The translations under genes and the position numbers were made by a program. Shown piece after piece: positions 18,087 to 26,932 of a DNA stretch of 64,000 nt (position 1 is the stretch's first letter; every line of letters begins with the position of its first letter). This DNA is from Leptospira sp. (GTDB lineage Bacteria > Spirochaetota > Leptospiria > Leptospirales > Leptospiraceae). The DNA lies in contig JAPZRK010000030.1 in NCBI GenBank assembly GCA_027531445.1, positions 1-64,000 of the forward strand, given 5' to 3'. The notes beneath the pieces were generated by a model. That model saw only the letters and a program-made list of their open reading frames with translations. It was not told the origin of the DNA and ran no database searches.

Positions 18087-18123
18087 TTTGGCAACGATTC
18101 TCGAATTTAGAATCGTTGCCAAA
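18087..18123 (+). promoter_or_regulatory. Perfect 15-bp stem hairpin between htpG and the histidine kinase
   Basis: TTTGGCAACGATTCT (18087-18101) and its exact reverse complement (18109-18123) flank a 7-base loop. There is no T-run after either arm, so it is not a standard rho-independent terminator. AAAGAG, the likely ribosome site of the kinase, overlaps the end of the right arm, so the stem could block or modulate kinase translation. It could instead protect the 3' end of the htpG message. Confidence 0.6.
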
Positions 18124-18132
18124 GAGTCATTT

Positions 18133-20457
18133 GTGATAAATATTTGTATTACCAGTCGGTTGTCTTGCCTTCCCATTGTCATTGCACACAAAAAGGGATT
18201 CTTTGATGAATACGAAGTTAATGTTGCTCTTCATGTAATCACACATCACAAAGCTATCCTTGCCCTACTTGAAGCAGGCCGTGTCGAAGCAGGGGAAATA
18301 CCAACCATTGCCTATCTACAGGAGTCGTTTTTAAAAAAATCCAAGATCAAACGCATTTACAAAGGACTAATGCTTTATCATTCGCCCTTATCCTTTTATT
18401 CTAGATTTCTTTTCAAACCAGAAGAGCTCTCCAGAAAAAAAGGTTACTTTGTTCCCGTTCCTCATATTCATTCAGTGGAAAGACTGTATGCAGACAAATT
18501 TTTAGAGGAGTATGCGCCGGCAAATCCAATCAAAGTACGATACATGGATACACCAAGCTTTCTGGAAGAAAAGGAGTTCTTAAAACCTTCTTGTTTGGGT
18601 ATAGTTACTGATCCACTTTTGAGTCCCTTTGTCAAAAATCAGTATGATTTTAAAGAAAAGACTGAAGTCAGGCTCCAGGCTGAGGATAGCATGTTTCCTT
18701 CCACATTACTTGGATTTAGCGGTGTTTGTGTCCAAAATATGGGTAGGGAAGCCTCGGGTGTTCTTCTTGCCGTAAAAAAGGCTATCGATTTTATCAAAGA
18801 ATCATCGCAGAATCCAAATTCTAAAGGATGGGACGATCTCAACTTAAGTCAATACTTCCCACACCTGCGTACGGCAGACCTAAAGAACCTTATCTTCTCA
18901 CATCCGCTGATTAAAAAAGGATGTTATTCCTATAAGGCAGATACGGAATCTTTAACACCTTTATTAAAAGACACATACTTTCGATTGATTCGCAGAGTAA
19001 TGAAACCTGAAATCATAAGACCCCTCTTAGATTTTGATGAAATATTAGAATCTCTCGAACCTAAAAAGATTTTCGATGTAAGAAAGTTATCAAGCTTTCA
19101 ATCTGCAGGTGCTCCAGAACAGTATGCACCTTCGCTGATCAATTATCGCAAATTAAATGCAATTCGCCACCTAATTGTAGATCTAAACTCAGTAGCCTTG
19201 GATGTTTTACATGGCAATTACCAATCAAGGCTCAATACGGATGACACCTTATTATTGGACAATCGAGTCAAAATGTTAGTCAATGCCATGATCGATACAT
19301 TCAATTCAAATTTAGAATTACAAAAAGAAGAAATCGACGAACTTGAGAATCTTATTTCGATTTTAGAAATTAAATTGGACAGATCTGCAGTCGATTTGCA
19401 GTACTCCGAAGAAAAATATAGATACCTCTTTGAATTTTCAAGAGAAGCTATTGCATTAGTAGATGCAGATACAGGAAATATTTTAGAAGGCAATCACCAA
19501 TTTCGTAGCTTAACAGGGTACACTCGAGGTGACCTTACAAAATTGACCATTGAAGATATCATCATTAGCGAACAGATTGCACCACAACTCAATTTTAGTA
19601 GTGATCTGTCTCAAGATACTATGCTATCACTTCCCGATATAGAAATCCTACTAAAGGATGGCGCTACAATCGGAGTTGATTTAAGTTTTGCATCTATTTT
19701 ACTTTCACCAAAAAAACGATATCAGGTTCAATTTCGTCCGAATTTGGAGCGTAAGGAACAAGAACGCCTCCAACATGAGTTTATCTCTAATGTAAGCCAT
19801 GAGCTCAGAAGTCCAATGACAAACATTAAAGGATATTTAGAATTTTTTAAATCGGACACCTCTCTGAAATATACCACCGAACATAAAAATATGTTAGAAG
19901 TAATCGACAAAAATGCAAAAAGATTGAGTTTTCTTATCGAAAATATGCTTCGCCTCACAACTTCAAGGGAAAAGGAAGAAAAAGAAGAAGTGATCGAAAT
20001 TTTTGATCCTGTGCCTGTTATTGAAGATGTAATCCATATGAATTCTCATCTTGCGAAAGGAAAAAGCATCGAATGGGATCTATCTTTAAAGAAAGGTCTC
20101 TTCATTCGTGGAATTCGTTTCGAATTTTCTCAGATTGTAACGAATCTATATGTAAATGCTTTAAAGTATACCTTCAAAGGAAAAGTATCAATTACACTTG
20201 CAGACAAAACAAATCAAGTAGAGCTTATAGTTCAAGACACGGGCATAGGAATCGATCCCACGTTTAAAAATCAAATTTTCGATCGATTCTTCAGAATACC
20301 ATCAACTGATAATAGAAAGATAGGTGGAACCGGCCTGGGTCTATCAATCGTTAAATCATTGGTTGAGAAACTAAATGGAGAGATTTTTGTGGAGAGTAAG
20401 ATGGGGGAGGGGAGCACATTTCGAGTCCTTCTCCCGAAAGTAATTACTTCTTCTTAG
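18133..20457 (+). CDS. Histidine kinase with substrate-binding-protein-like sensor and PAS domain
   Basis: About 774 residues from GTG 18133, placed seven bases after AAAGAG; a TTG at 18088 would lie in the hairpin. Residues ~1-300 resemble an NMT1/SsuA-type substrate-binding fold (INICITSRLSCLPIVIAHKK) but lack a signal peptide or membrane helix, so sensing is probably cytosolic. A coiled stretch, a PAS domain (~425-540), HisKA with His556 (NVSHELRSPMTN) and an HATPase domain (DTGIGID, GTGLGLSIVKSL) follow. There is no response regulator nearby. The 3' end overlaps the convergent gene by 14 bases. Confidence 0.85.
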   Translation: MINICITSRLSCLPIVIAHKKGFFDEYEVNVALHVITHHKAILALLEAGRVEAGEIPTIAYLQESFLKKSKIKRIYKGLMLYHSPLSFYSRFLFKPEELSRKKGYFVPVPHIHSVERLYADKFLEEYAPANPIKVRYMDTPSFLEEKEFLKPSCLGIVTDPLLSPFVKNQYDFKEKTEVRLQAEDSMFPSTLLGFSGVCVQNMGREASGVLLAVKKAIDFIKESSQNPNSKGWDDLNLSQYFPHLRTADLKNLIFSHPLIKKGCYSYKADTESLTPLLKDTYFRLIRRVMKPEIIRPLLDFDEILESLEPKKIFDVRKLSSFQSAGAPEQYAPSLINYRKLNAIRHLIVDLNSVALDVLHGNYQSRLNTDDTLLLDNRVKMLVNAMIDTFNSNLELQKEEIDELENLISILEIKLDRSAVDLQYSEEKYRYLFEFSREAIALVDADTGNILEGNHQFRSLTGYTRGDLTKLTIEDIIISEQIAPQLNFSSDLSQDTMLSLPDIEILLKDGATIGVDLSFASILLSPKKRYQVQFRPNLERKEQERLQHEFISNVSHELRSPMTNIKGYLEFFKSDTSLKYTTEHKNMLEVIDKNAKRLSFLIENMLRLTTSREKEEKEEVIEIFDPVPVIEDVIHMNSHLAKGKSIEWDLSLKKGLFIRGIRFEFSQIVTNLYVNALKYTFKGKVSITLADKTNQVELIVQDTGIGIDPTFKNQIFDRFFRIPSTDNRKIGGTGLGLSIVKSLVEKLNGEIFVESKMGEGSTFRVLLPKVITSS

Positions 20458-21256
20458 TTGTTTTCTTTGCTTTCTTTTTGACTGCCGATTTTTTTGCTTT
20501 GGGTTTTGGAGTTGATTTACTTTCTTTTTGAAATTTATTTTTAATGAGATGTAAATCAGGTATCTTATGCGAATCCAGATTCATCGTCGAAATCAATTGC
20601 GAAAGTTCCAACATCTCTCTCGTACCTAATAAGTGGAGCAGGTCAAGTGCAGTAGCAATGCCCAATTTGTGAAATATGGCAAGCGTATTCTCTACTCCAA
20701 AGTAATTAAGAATCACTGGTAGTTCTTCAATACCTCGTGTTTTGATCCATCTTTTGCAGTCTGCAACGCTCATAACACTAACAAGAGAAATAATTGAGGT
20801 TACGTTGGTCTCTTTCACTAACCATAAAAAATCTTTCATCGGGATCTCTTTGAGTAGTGAAATTGATTTTTCTATACCTAATGTTTTGAGAATATCGATA
20901 CTCGTCTCTTTACCGAGAGTCGAAGCAAGCATACTAACATCAGCAGGCGGTATACTTCTTGATATAAGTGCCAGATCCGTCATTGGCAAAGAGTGAATGA
21001 AATAAACCAGGTCGTCATCAGAATTCTCTCGAATCATGTCGACAAGAAGCCTCTCAGGAATCAGGTTAACAAGCTCGACAACGGTATTTTCGCTCAATTT
21101 CTGAGTGAGAACGATGAGTCGCTCTTTGGGTACTTTACCAGTCAAAGACAATAACTTTTCGTATCCAAGGTTTTTTAAAATTTGAAATGATTTTTTGGGA
21201 CCTAGTTTTTCCAGGTATTGGTAGACGCTTTGGATGGTAACAAGGACTTCTTTCAT
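20444..21256 (-). CDS. Helical-repeat protein with lysine-rich histone-like tail
   Basis: A 270-residue protein of unknown family. Residues ~1-225 are repeated amphipathic helices with recurring I/L-x-x-LGxE/K motifs (ILKNLGYEKLL, ILKTLGIEKSI, ILNYFGVENTL, IFHKLGIATAL), suggesting an alpha-solenoid of ~30-residue units. The last ~30 residues are Lys/Ala/Pro-rich (KPKAKKSAVKKKAKKTTKKK), similar to the tail of histone H1-like proteins. No signal peptide is seen. A nucleic-acid-associated scaffold is one inference. Confidence 0.7.
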   Translation of the reverse strand: MKEVLVTIQSVYQYLEKLGPKKSFQILKNLGYEKLLSLTGKVPKERLIVLTQKLSENTVVELVNLIPERLLVDMIRENSDDDLVYFIHSLPMTDLALISRSIPPADVSMLASTLGKETSIDILKTLGIEKSISLLKEIPMKDFLWLVKETNVTSIISLVSVMSVADCKRWIKTRGIEELPVILNYFGVENTLAIFHKLGIATALDLLHLLGTREMLELSQLISTMNLDSHKIPDLHLIKNKFQKESKSTPKPKAKKSAVKKKAKKTTKKK

Positions 21257-21347
21257 ATTTAGGAAACTGTTACACTAGTTTATGGAAACCGTACCAAACT
21301 TCCAGAGAAATTCCTTGCTTCTGGGTGAATTTTTTTAAAATGGAGGA

Positions 21348-22544
21348 GTGCGAGCATTCTGGTTTTCCATTCTTTTATTCTGTTTTAGCCTCCTCTTCCT
21401 ATCTCTTGTGTTATGGAAGATTCATCCGTATCAGAATGCAACTTCCTCACTGATTGGCATTTGGGAAGGCTTTGCAGAAATCAATCCAAATATAGCAGAA
21501 CCTGGAGATGTTATTTATAAAGACGGAGGATATGATGGTCAATTTTTTTATTATCTCGCCAAGTCAATGTTTGCTGACCTAGAATGGGATGTAATCGTAG
21601 ATTCCTACTACTTTCGCCTCCATAGAATTGGGTTTACTTTGCTAGTCGGATTGCCAGCATCCATTATAGGCTTTTCAAATTACGCAACTATTGGATTATC
21701 TATCTCACTTTTTTTATTTCTTACTTCCGTCCTGTGTCTCTATCAATTGCTTCCAAAAGAGCACCGTTATTTGACCGTCTTCTATTTATTTTCTCCATAT
21801 TCCTTAAACTCTCATCTACTTCTTGTAGCAGATGGAGTATTTACTTCATTATTTATAATTACCATTTTCCTATTAGAAAAACAGTACCATCTCATTGTTA
21901 TCCTACTTGTGGCAACACTAACCGTGTTTACAAGGGAACTTGGTATCATATTGTTAATTCCGATCGTAATTTCAAAATTTTCTCTCAAAGATTATAAGTT
22001 TGCCGTACTTTATTTATTTCCGATTCTACTATTTATCAGCTTTTTAATTTGGACAAGATCCTTTATTCCCAACCATCTGGGTACAAATCCTTTGGGTTTT
22101 GGTGATATGATCGATTACCCTTTGTTTGGCTTTGTTAAAAGTTTTTTTGATAATGGTATTTTCCACCTTTCTCCTAAAGAAAGCACAAAGTTGCTTCTTT
22201 TTCTTCAAGCATCATTGCTTATCGCCTTCTTTAGTAATTCTTTTTTGAACAAATCTATCTCAATAAAAGATATTTTTTCAAATTCGAAAAATACAGGAAT
22301 CCTGTTGCTTCCTATTCTAGCAAGCCTAAGCATACTACTTATCGCAGAACAAGGGTATTGGCGATCTTTTGACAATTTGTCAAGAATGTTTACACTCTCA
22401 GTACCACTTGTAATCCTTCTCAAGTCTCGAGTAAATTCAAAACTCCTGGATTACTTTTTGTATTTAAGTCTCATTCTGTTTTTCTTTTTGGTTCTACGAA
22501 TTTTGTTTATTACCCAAATAAAGGATTTTTATATTTCGCCATGA
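21348..22544 (+). CDS. Polytopic membrane protein, unknown (about 10 helices)
   Basis: A 398-residue protein with ~10 hydrophobic segments. The first periplasmic loop carries DGGYDGQFFYYLAKS, with the acidic and aromatic residues seen in leptospiral and other GT-C-like membrane proteins. This hints at a lipid-linked sugar transferase, but no catalytic motif is secure. The GTG at 21348 lies almost on top of GGAGG, so the true start may be slightly downstream. It overlaps mqnD by four bases (ATGA). Confidence 0.6.
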   Translation: MRAFWFSILLFCFSLLFLSLVLWKIHPYQNATSSLIGIWEGFAEINPNIAEPGDVIYKDGGYDGQFFYYLAKSMFADLEWDVIVDSYYFRLHRIGFTLLVGLPASIIGFSNYATIGLSISLFLFLTSVLCLYQLLPKEHRYLTVFYLFSPYSLNSHLLLVADGVFTSLFIITIFLLEKQYHLIVILLVATLTVFTRELGIILLIPIVISKFSLKDYKFAVLYLFPILLFISFLIWTRSFIPNHLGTNPLGFGDMIDYPLFGFVKSFFDNGIFHLSPKESTKLLLFLQASLLIAFFSNSFLNKSISIKDIFSNSKNTGILLLPILASLSILLIAEQGYWRSFDNLSRMFTLSVPLVILLKSRVNSKLLDYFLYLSLILFFFLVLRILFITQIKDFYISP

Positions 22545-23380
22545 TTTCAATCGCCTATAGCCCATGCCCCAATGATACCTTTTTATTTTATCACTTGGTC
22601 CATCAAAAACTCATCGCAGATTTTGATGTAACCGAAGAACTTTGGGATGTTGAAAACCTAAATGAATTTGCAAAATTGGGGAAGTACCCTGTAACAAAGA
22701 TTTCATTTGCGGCATATTTCACTGTCTTAGACAAGTACATACTACTTGAAACGGGATCCGCTTTAGGAAGAGGCTGTGGCCCAATCATAGTCCGAAAAAA
22801 AGGAAGCGGTGTAGAGATTTCTAACCAAACCAAAATAGCCGTCCCCGGCCTACTTACTACCGCCAATTTGCTCTTATCACTTTTCACCGATGGCAAACAT
22901 ATATCGAGCCCTATGCGATATGATCAGATTATACCGCAGATTCTTTCCGGTGAACATGATCTGGGTGTCATCATTCATGAAGAGAGATTTACTTTTGAAG
23001 ATCGAGGCCTTGAAAAGGTGATCGACCTTGGTGAGTGGTGGGAGCAAACTACCAATCTTCCAATCCCACTTGGAGCCATAGCAATTCGAAGAGACATAGA
23101 CCAAAAGATTGCCTTAGAATTCCAAAATGGCTTACGAAATAGTCTCAACTTAGCATACCAAGAACCAGAATCTATGTATCAGTATATCAAAGAAAACTCA
23201 CAAAATAAAGAAGATACCGTTATCAAATCCCACATCAATTTATATGTGAACTCATTCACTCGCTCCTTAGGCGATGAAGGGCATAGGGCAATCGAATATT
23301 TATTTGATAGAGCAGTGAAGGCTGGCTTTGCTAAAGCCAACCACACATCATTGCCACTTTTTTTAGGCGAGGGAAAGTAA
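22541..23380 (+). CDS. mqnD: MqnD, 1,4-dihydroxy-6-naphthoate synthase
   Basis: A 279-residue protein. The N-terminal SPCPNDTF is the MqnD signature, and the chain has the periplasmic-binding-protein-type fold with KISFAAY and the conserved GRGCGPI. MqnD acts in the cytosol in the futalosine route to menaquinone, converting cyclic dehypoxanthinylfutalosine to 1,4-dihydroxy-6-naphthoate. Leptospires use menaquinone for aerobic respiration, so this fits. No other mqn gene is in the window. The 3' end overlaps the convergent large gene by 18 bases. Confidence 0.88.
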   Translation: MISIAYSPCPNDTFLFYHLVHQKLIADFDVTEELWDVENLNEFAKLGKYPVTKISFAAYFTVLDKYILLETGSALGRGCGPIIVRKKGSGVEISNQTKIAVPGLLTTANLLLSLFTDGKHISSPMRYDQIIPQILSGEHDLGVIIHEERFTFEDRGLEKVIDLGEWWEQTTNLPIPLGAIAIRRDIDQKIALEFQNGLRNSLNLAYQEPESMYQYIKENSQNKEDTVIKSHINLYVNSFTRSLGDEGHRAIEYLFDRAVKAGFAKANHTSLPLFLGEGK

Positions 23381-25873
23381 ACAGAGAATGGAGCCCTTGT
23401 CTTTCTTCAACGGTTCAAGCGCTTTACCGATCAACATACCAGGTTTGATCTTTGATTGATCCGCCTTGATGGCATGTCCCGAAGAGAGTCCCGACACGAG
23501 CAAATCCCCTGGGATGATGGAGCCTTGAGTTGCATCAACATGAATACGAGTGATTCCCAAAATTGCAACAAGAGCATACTCCAAACCTTTGGCTTCCTTT
23601 CCAAAAATCATTCCGGCACTTCCAACACAAATGCCTACAACTCCAGTGGAGTAGGGGTGTTTGGATCTAGACAATACGAAAGACTCGTCGGTTCCCACCA
23701 ACAAATCTCCTGGCGTCACAACATCGCGTTGGTCTAGGCGGAAGAAACGTGCAATACATTCCTCCTGCCCATCTTTGGACACACGCAAATTGCCTTCAAA
23801 AAGAGAATCACCTAACGCATAAACTGCTTTACCGGAACCTAACCACTCTTTTTCTGAGATACCGGATCCATTGGCAAATAAAGCATAGCCAGATTGTGAA
23901 ATAAAATGACCGCCAGATGCCGATGTTCCGACACCCATAACACCAGCATTTTGTTGGAAGTCTTTCCCTTTGGAAAGCCCAAGAACACCTAACTTCTCAG
24001 AAAATCCAGTGACACCATTGCTTTGTCCAATACCAACAACTCCTGAGCCATCCGCTGTATTTTTTCCATAAATGACCGCATCATTTGATACTGGGGGAAC
24101 ATGCCCCTTAGAAGGGGAGGAGGCCTCACCTGAAACTCTTAAAAGACCTATATGAGAATCAAAGCTATGCAATTTTTCTGCATACTCATGCGTATGAGGA
24201 ACGGCAGGTCGCGCATCGCTCAATCTCGGATCATCTGCCAGCACGACTTTGCCACTTGTAGACTCACCCAATCGAGATAGAGTGACAATACCCGGTCTGT
24301 CAAAATCAGCAGGCTGTATGCGTTTGTCATCACCTTGGACGACAACCCCAGATTTACTTTCACCGGAGTGGGCTAATTGAACGATTCCAAATTGTTCGGT
24401 GGTGGCGTGTTTTAGGCGTTTATCATTACCCTGAACAGCAGTATCAGCCTCTTCACCACCATTTTGCGCAAGTTTGACGATTCCTTTTGCATGGATCGTT
24501 GCATCTTTTAATCTCGGGTCATCACCCGTGACCACACGATCATGTGCCGTCTCTCCTAGTTCAGCGAGTTGCACTAGCCCATAGGATTTTTTGGTAGCTA
24601 ACTTTAAACGAGAATCATTTCCCTGAACGACTACACCTGGCCGTGTCTCGCCATCTGTTGCTAGTTCGACGATACCCATATGTTCCGTGCTTGCAGTCCT
24701 AAGTCTTTCATCATCTGTTTGAACGACAAGACCCGGTCTTGCTTCCCCAGATCTTCCCAAACGAACCAATCCATGTGTGAGTTCTGTAGCTATCTTTAAT
24801 CGTTTATCATTGCCTTGTACAGCGACTCCTGGTTTTTCCTCTCCATCACTGGCAAGTTCGACAATGCCACGGTATTCCGTACTTGCATCTCGTAACCTTC
24901 TATCGTTGGACTGGACGACAACACCTTCCTTGACCTCACCATCTACAGCCAAGCGAATGATCCCCGATCGAAGAACAGATGCATAGGGCAGGGGCTCTCT
25001 TGAAACACCACCGGTGTCTTTTTTATCAGGGCTTGAGTATAACTCAATTTCAATGATTTCTGTGATGTATTCTTTTTTGTTCTGGTGTTTCTCTTGGACA
25101 AATACCAATTTCATGAACCGTAGATTAACCGGCGAAAGGCGCCATTTATACCAAGTGCCTGCCTCAGAAAGAAAATTATTTTCCTCATGGAGTTGGTACC
25201 AAGTCAAATCATCTTCACTGTAATAGGCAATGAAACGCTCTGGAAAATTTGTAATCGGATCATTTTTCGTGAGCATGCGGATTTCTTCTACGCGATTCAC
25301 GCTACCCAAATCAAAAATCAGATATTCGTCTTCTGGTTCTTCTTTTTTCTTGGAGGACCAACCATAATCAGGTCTTGTATCAATTAAGTTTTCTTTTACC
25401 CATAGTCTATCTAGTTCTGAACTTGCTTGGATATTGGTTATGCCCGTAATGAGTAATCTTAAATTGCCGAAACTGATTCGATTCTTTCCATTATTTGCTT
25501 TTCTTGATATTTTAGAAACGAATTTCACATAACGCGCGCTCGTTAAAGAAAAAAGCCATTTAGCAGATGTTTTGAAGGACTTTCTGAAAGCAGATTCTTG
25601 CAAAATCGGCTCCCAATACTTTCCATCATGTGAAAGTTCAAAACGAAATGAATCTGGAAAATAATCTAAACCTTCCTTTCCAGGCAACAGCTCGATACCA
25701 TTGAAAAAAACCGGAGCTTCAAATTCAAAAACAATGGAGGACAAACCTACCTGGTCCCGTTCTTCAAAAAACGACAAAAACTCATCGTTTTTGATTTCAA
25801 ATTGACCTGTGGTTTTAACAGAACGGATAGGGAGCGAGTAGGGGTGGCTGACCCGAATCAGATTATCTTTCAT
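23363..25873 (-). CDS. Large discoidin-like protein with phage tail-fibre-type repeats
   Basis: An 836-residue protein without a signal peptide. Residues ~15-145 and ~150-280 look like two F5/8-type C (discoidin) beta-sandwich domains (FRFELSHDGKYWEPI; RFIAYYSEDDLTWYQL). Residues 304-559 are eight consecutive 32-residue repeats of the type GIVELA.DGE..PGV.VQGNDKRL, like phage tail-fibre repeats. The region from ~585 on (VIYGKNTADGSGVVGIG, YALFANGSG) is glycine-rich and resembles fibre tips that trimerise. It may be a phage-derived adhesin or part of a contractile-injection particle; no other tail genes are near. Confidence 0.7.
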   Translation of the reverse strand: MKDNLIRVSHPYSLPIRSVKTTGQFEIKNDEFLSFFEERDQVGLSSIVFEFEAPVFFNGIELLPGKEGLDYFPDSFRFELSHDGKYWEPILQESAFRKSFKTSAKWLFSLTSARYVKFVSKISRKANNGKNRISFGNLRLLITGITNIQASSELDRLWVKENLIDTRPDYGWSSKKKEEPEDEYLIFDLGSVNRVEEIRMLTKNDPITNFPERFIAYYSEDDLTWYQLHEENNFLSEAGTWYKWRLSPVNLRFMKLVFVQEKHQNKKEYITEIIEIELYSSPDKKDTGGVSREPLPYASVLRSGIIRLAVDGEVKEGVVVQSNDRRLRDASTEYRGIVELASDGEEKPGVAVQGNDKRLKIATELTHGLVRLGRSGEARPGLVVQTDDERLRTASTEHMGIVELATDGETRPGVVVQGNDSRLKLATKKSYGLVQLAELGETAHDRVVTGDDPRLKDATIHAKGIVKLAQNGGEEADTAVQGNDKRLKHATTEQFGIVQLAHSGESKSGVVVQGDDKRIQPADFDRPGIVTLSRLGESTSGKVVLADDPRLSDARPAVPHTHEYAEKLHSFDSHIGLLRVSGEASSPSKGHVPPVSNDAVIYGKNTADGSGVVGIGQSNGVTGFSEKLGVLGLSKGKDFQQNAGVMGVGTSASGGHFISQSGYALFANGSGISEKEWLGSGKAVYALGDSLFEGNLRVSKDGQEECIARFFRLDQRDVVTPGDLLVGTDESFVLSRSKHPYSTGVVGICVGSAGMIFGKEAKGLEYALVAILGITRIHVDATQGSIIPGDLLVSGLSSGHAIKADQSKIKPGMLIGKALEPLKKDKGSILCLLSLA
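24197..24964 (-). repeat. Eight in-frame 96-bp tail-fibre repeats
   Basis: The repeat starts (Gly304, 336, 368, 400, 432, 464, 496, 528) are exactly 32 codons apart with no indels. The unit pattern is G-I/L-V-x-L, then G-E, then V-V-x-x-x-D-x-R-L. The copies have diverged in sequence, so this is an old protein repeat and not a recent DNA duplication. Confidence 0.85.
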
Positions 25874-25933
25874 AATGTATTACGTTGAACTTCCTTCCAA
25901 AAATTACTGTTTTTCTCTCGAGTCTATCGAATT

Positions 25934-26836
25934 TCACGCAAGTCTAGATGCTTCTTCCTTTTCTTGAAAGAGGACAACAAATGTCGGATTTACCTTCTCG
26001 GTAAAGTATTTCTGTATGATTTGTTTTGCAAAACTGGAGACTCTGGATTCCACAAAGATGACTTTTCCATCAATGGCTATGTCTATCTTCTCAAGTTCCT
26101 TCCAGGTTGTTTGAGAGAGCTGTTGGCTCGCCCAATCTAAAAAACCCATCCACGAAGCTGGGTGTGTGATCGCCCCGCTAGTCTGTACCAATTGCCCATT
26201 ATTAAGCACTTTTGATTTTTGAAGCATTACCTTTTCTTTACAGATCCCAAGTAGGTACCCCATATCTTTTTCCAATTGGAGTTGGCTTGCTTGGGAGTAA
26301 GCTTCAAACGCAATTTCTGAACCAAAAAGTGAAATGAGTCGTTCCAAATCAGAAGCCTCGTTCTCTTCCTTTTTCACCGGTTTTGCCGTAGGCTCAACTT
26401 GGTTATTATTAGAAATAGTTATATTAATATGGTTTGGGGATACGCCAGCACCCCCCTGGCTCAATGTTTTGTCCCCCTCTGTCTGGGCTGTTTGTATCCC
26501 TCCCCGAGGTATGCTTATATCCCCCAGTGGGGTAATTTTGGATCCCTCGTAGTGAAAGGAAAAATGATACCTTGTGGCAGTTTTTCCATTGCCTGGAACC
26601 TGGTAAAGAAGGCCGGCAGAAGTCAGTTCTTTCTTTGCTTGGACAATGGACTTTTTTGTTTTAAAGCCGGTCAGCTTCAAAAGCATTTCGGTACCAGGCC
26701 ATACTGGCTTAAACTTGGAATCACTAAATTTGAGAAGAACGGGATATAGAGTCTTAGCCGCACTGGACAGATTTGCCCAGACGCCAGAGTCAATGATGTC
26801 CGTCATCAAGCGGATATAGGGATGGTAGTCACTCAT
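25934..26836 (-). CDS. Rep-like replication initiator (winged-helix N-terminal domain)
   Basis: A 300-residue protein. Residues ~10-110 look like a winged-helix domain of plasmid initiator type (SSAAKTLYPVLLKFSD, WPGTEMLLKLTGFKTKKSI, ARKELTSAGLL-like helix). A polar linker (~115-160) and a helical C-terminal domain follow. The strong AGGAGG five bases before ATG, the position downstream of parA-parB on the same strand, and a long structured leader all fit a replication initiator. No catalytic residues are evident, so it would act by origin binding. The alternative is a DnaD-like or transcriptional regulator. Confidence 0.6.
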   Translation of the reverse strand: MSDYHPYIRLMTDIIDSGVWANLSSAAKTLYPVLLKFSDSKFKPVWPGTEMLLKLTGFKTKKSIVQAKKELTSAGLLYQVPGNGKTATRYHFSFHYEGSKITPLGDISIPRGGIQTAQTEGDKTLSQGGAGVSPNHINITISNNNQVEPTAKPVKKEENEASDLERLISLFGSEIAFEAYSQASQLQLEKDMGYLLGICKEKVMLQKSKVLNNGQLVQTSGAITHPASWMGFLDWASQQLSQTTWKELEKIDIAIDGKVIFVESRVSSFAKQIIQKYFTEKVNPTFVVLFQEKEEASRLA

Positions 26837-26897
26837 CCGGCCTCCTGTAAAGTTTGCACAAAAAATAAACTAATTCTAAGCAAATTTTACGAAGGAG

Positions 26898-26926
26898 TTG
26901 ACTTTATTTGACATAATGTTAATTAT
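26898..26926 (+). promoter_or_regulatory. Candidate promoter for antisense RNA in the rep leader
   Basis: TTGACT (26898-26903), a 17-base spacer and AATTAT (26921-26926) form a moderate plus-strand promoter, pointing opposite to rep. It overlaps an 8+4+8 inverted repeat (26910-26929, arms GACATAAT/ATTATGTC) that may be an operator. Confidence 0.4.
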
Positions 26927-26932
26927 GTCTCA

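Noticed and set aside
18087..18123. Standard rho-independent terminator of htpG
   Set aside because: The stem is perfect but neither side has a T-run; kept as a hairpin of unknown role.
24197..24964. Regular ~96-bp repeats as a CRISPR or DNA tandem array
   Set aside because: They are in-frame protein repeats with diverged codons and no spacers.
26399..26749. 116-codon plus-strand frame opposite the Rep-like gene
   Set aside because: Antisense shadow with no ribosome site; composition rich in Cys, Trp and Pro unlike a real protein.
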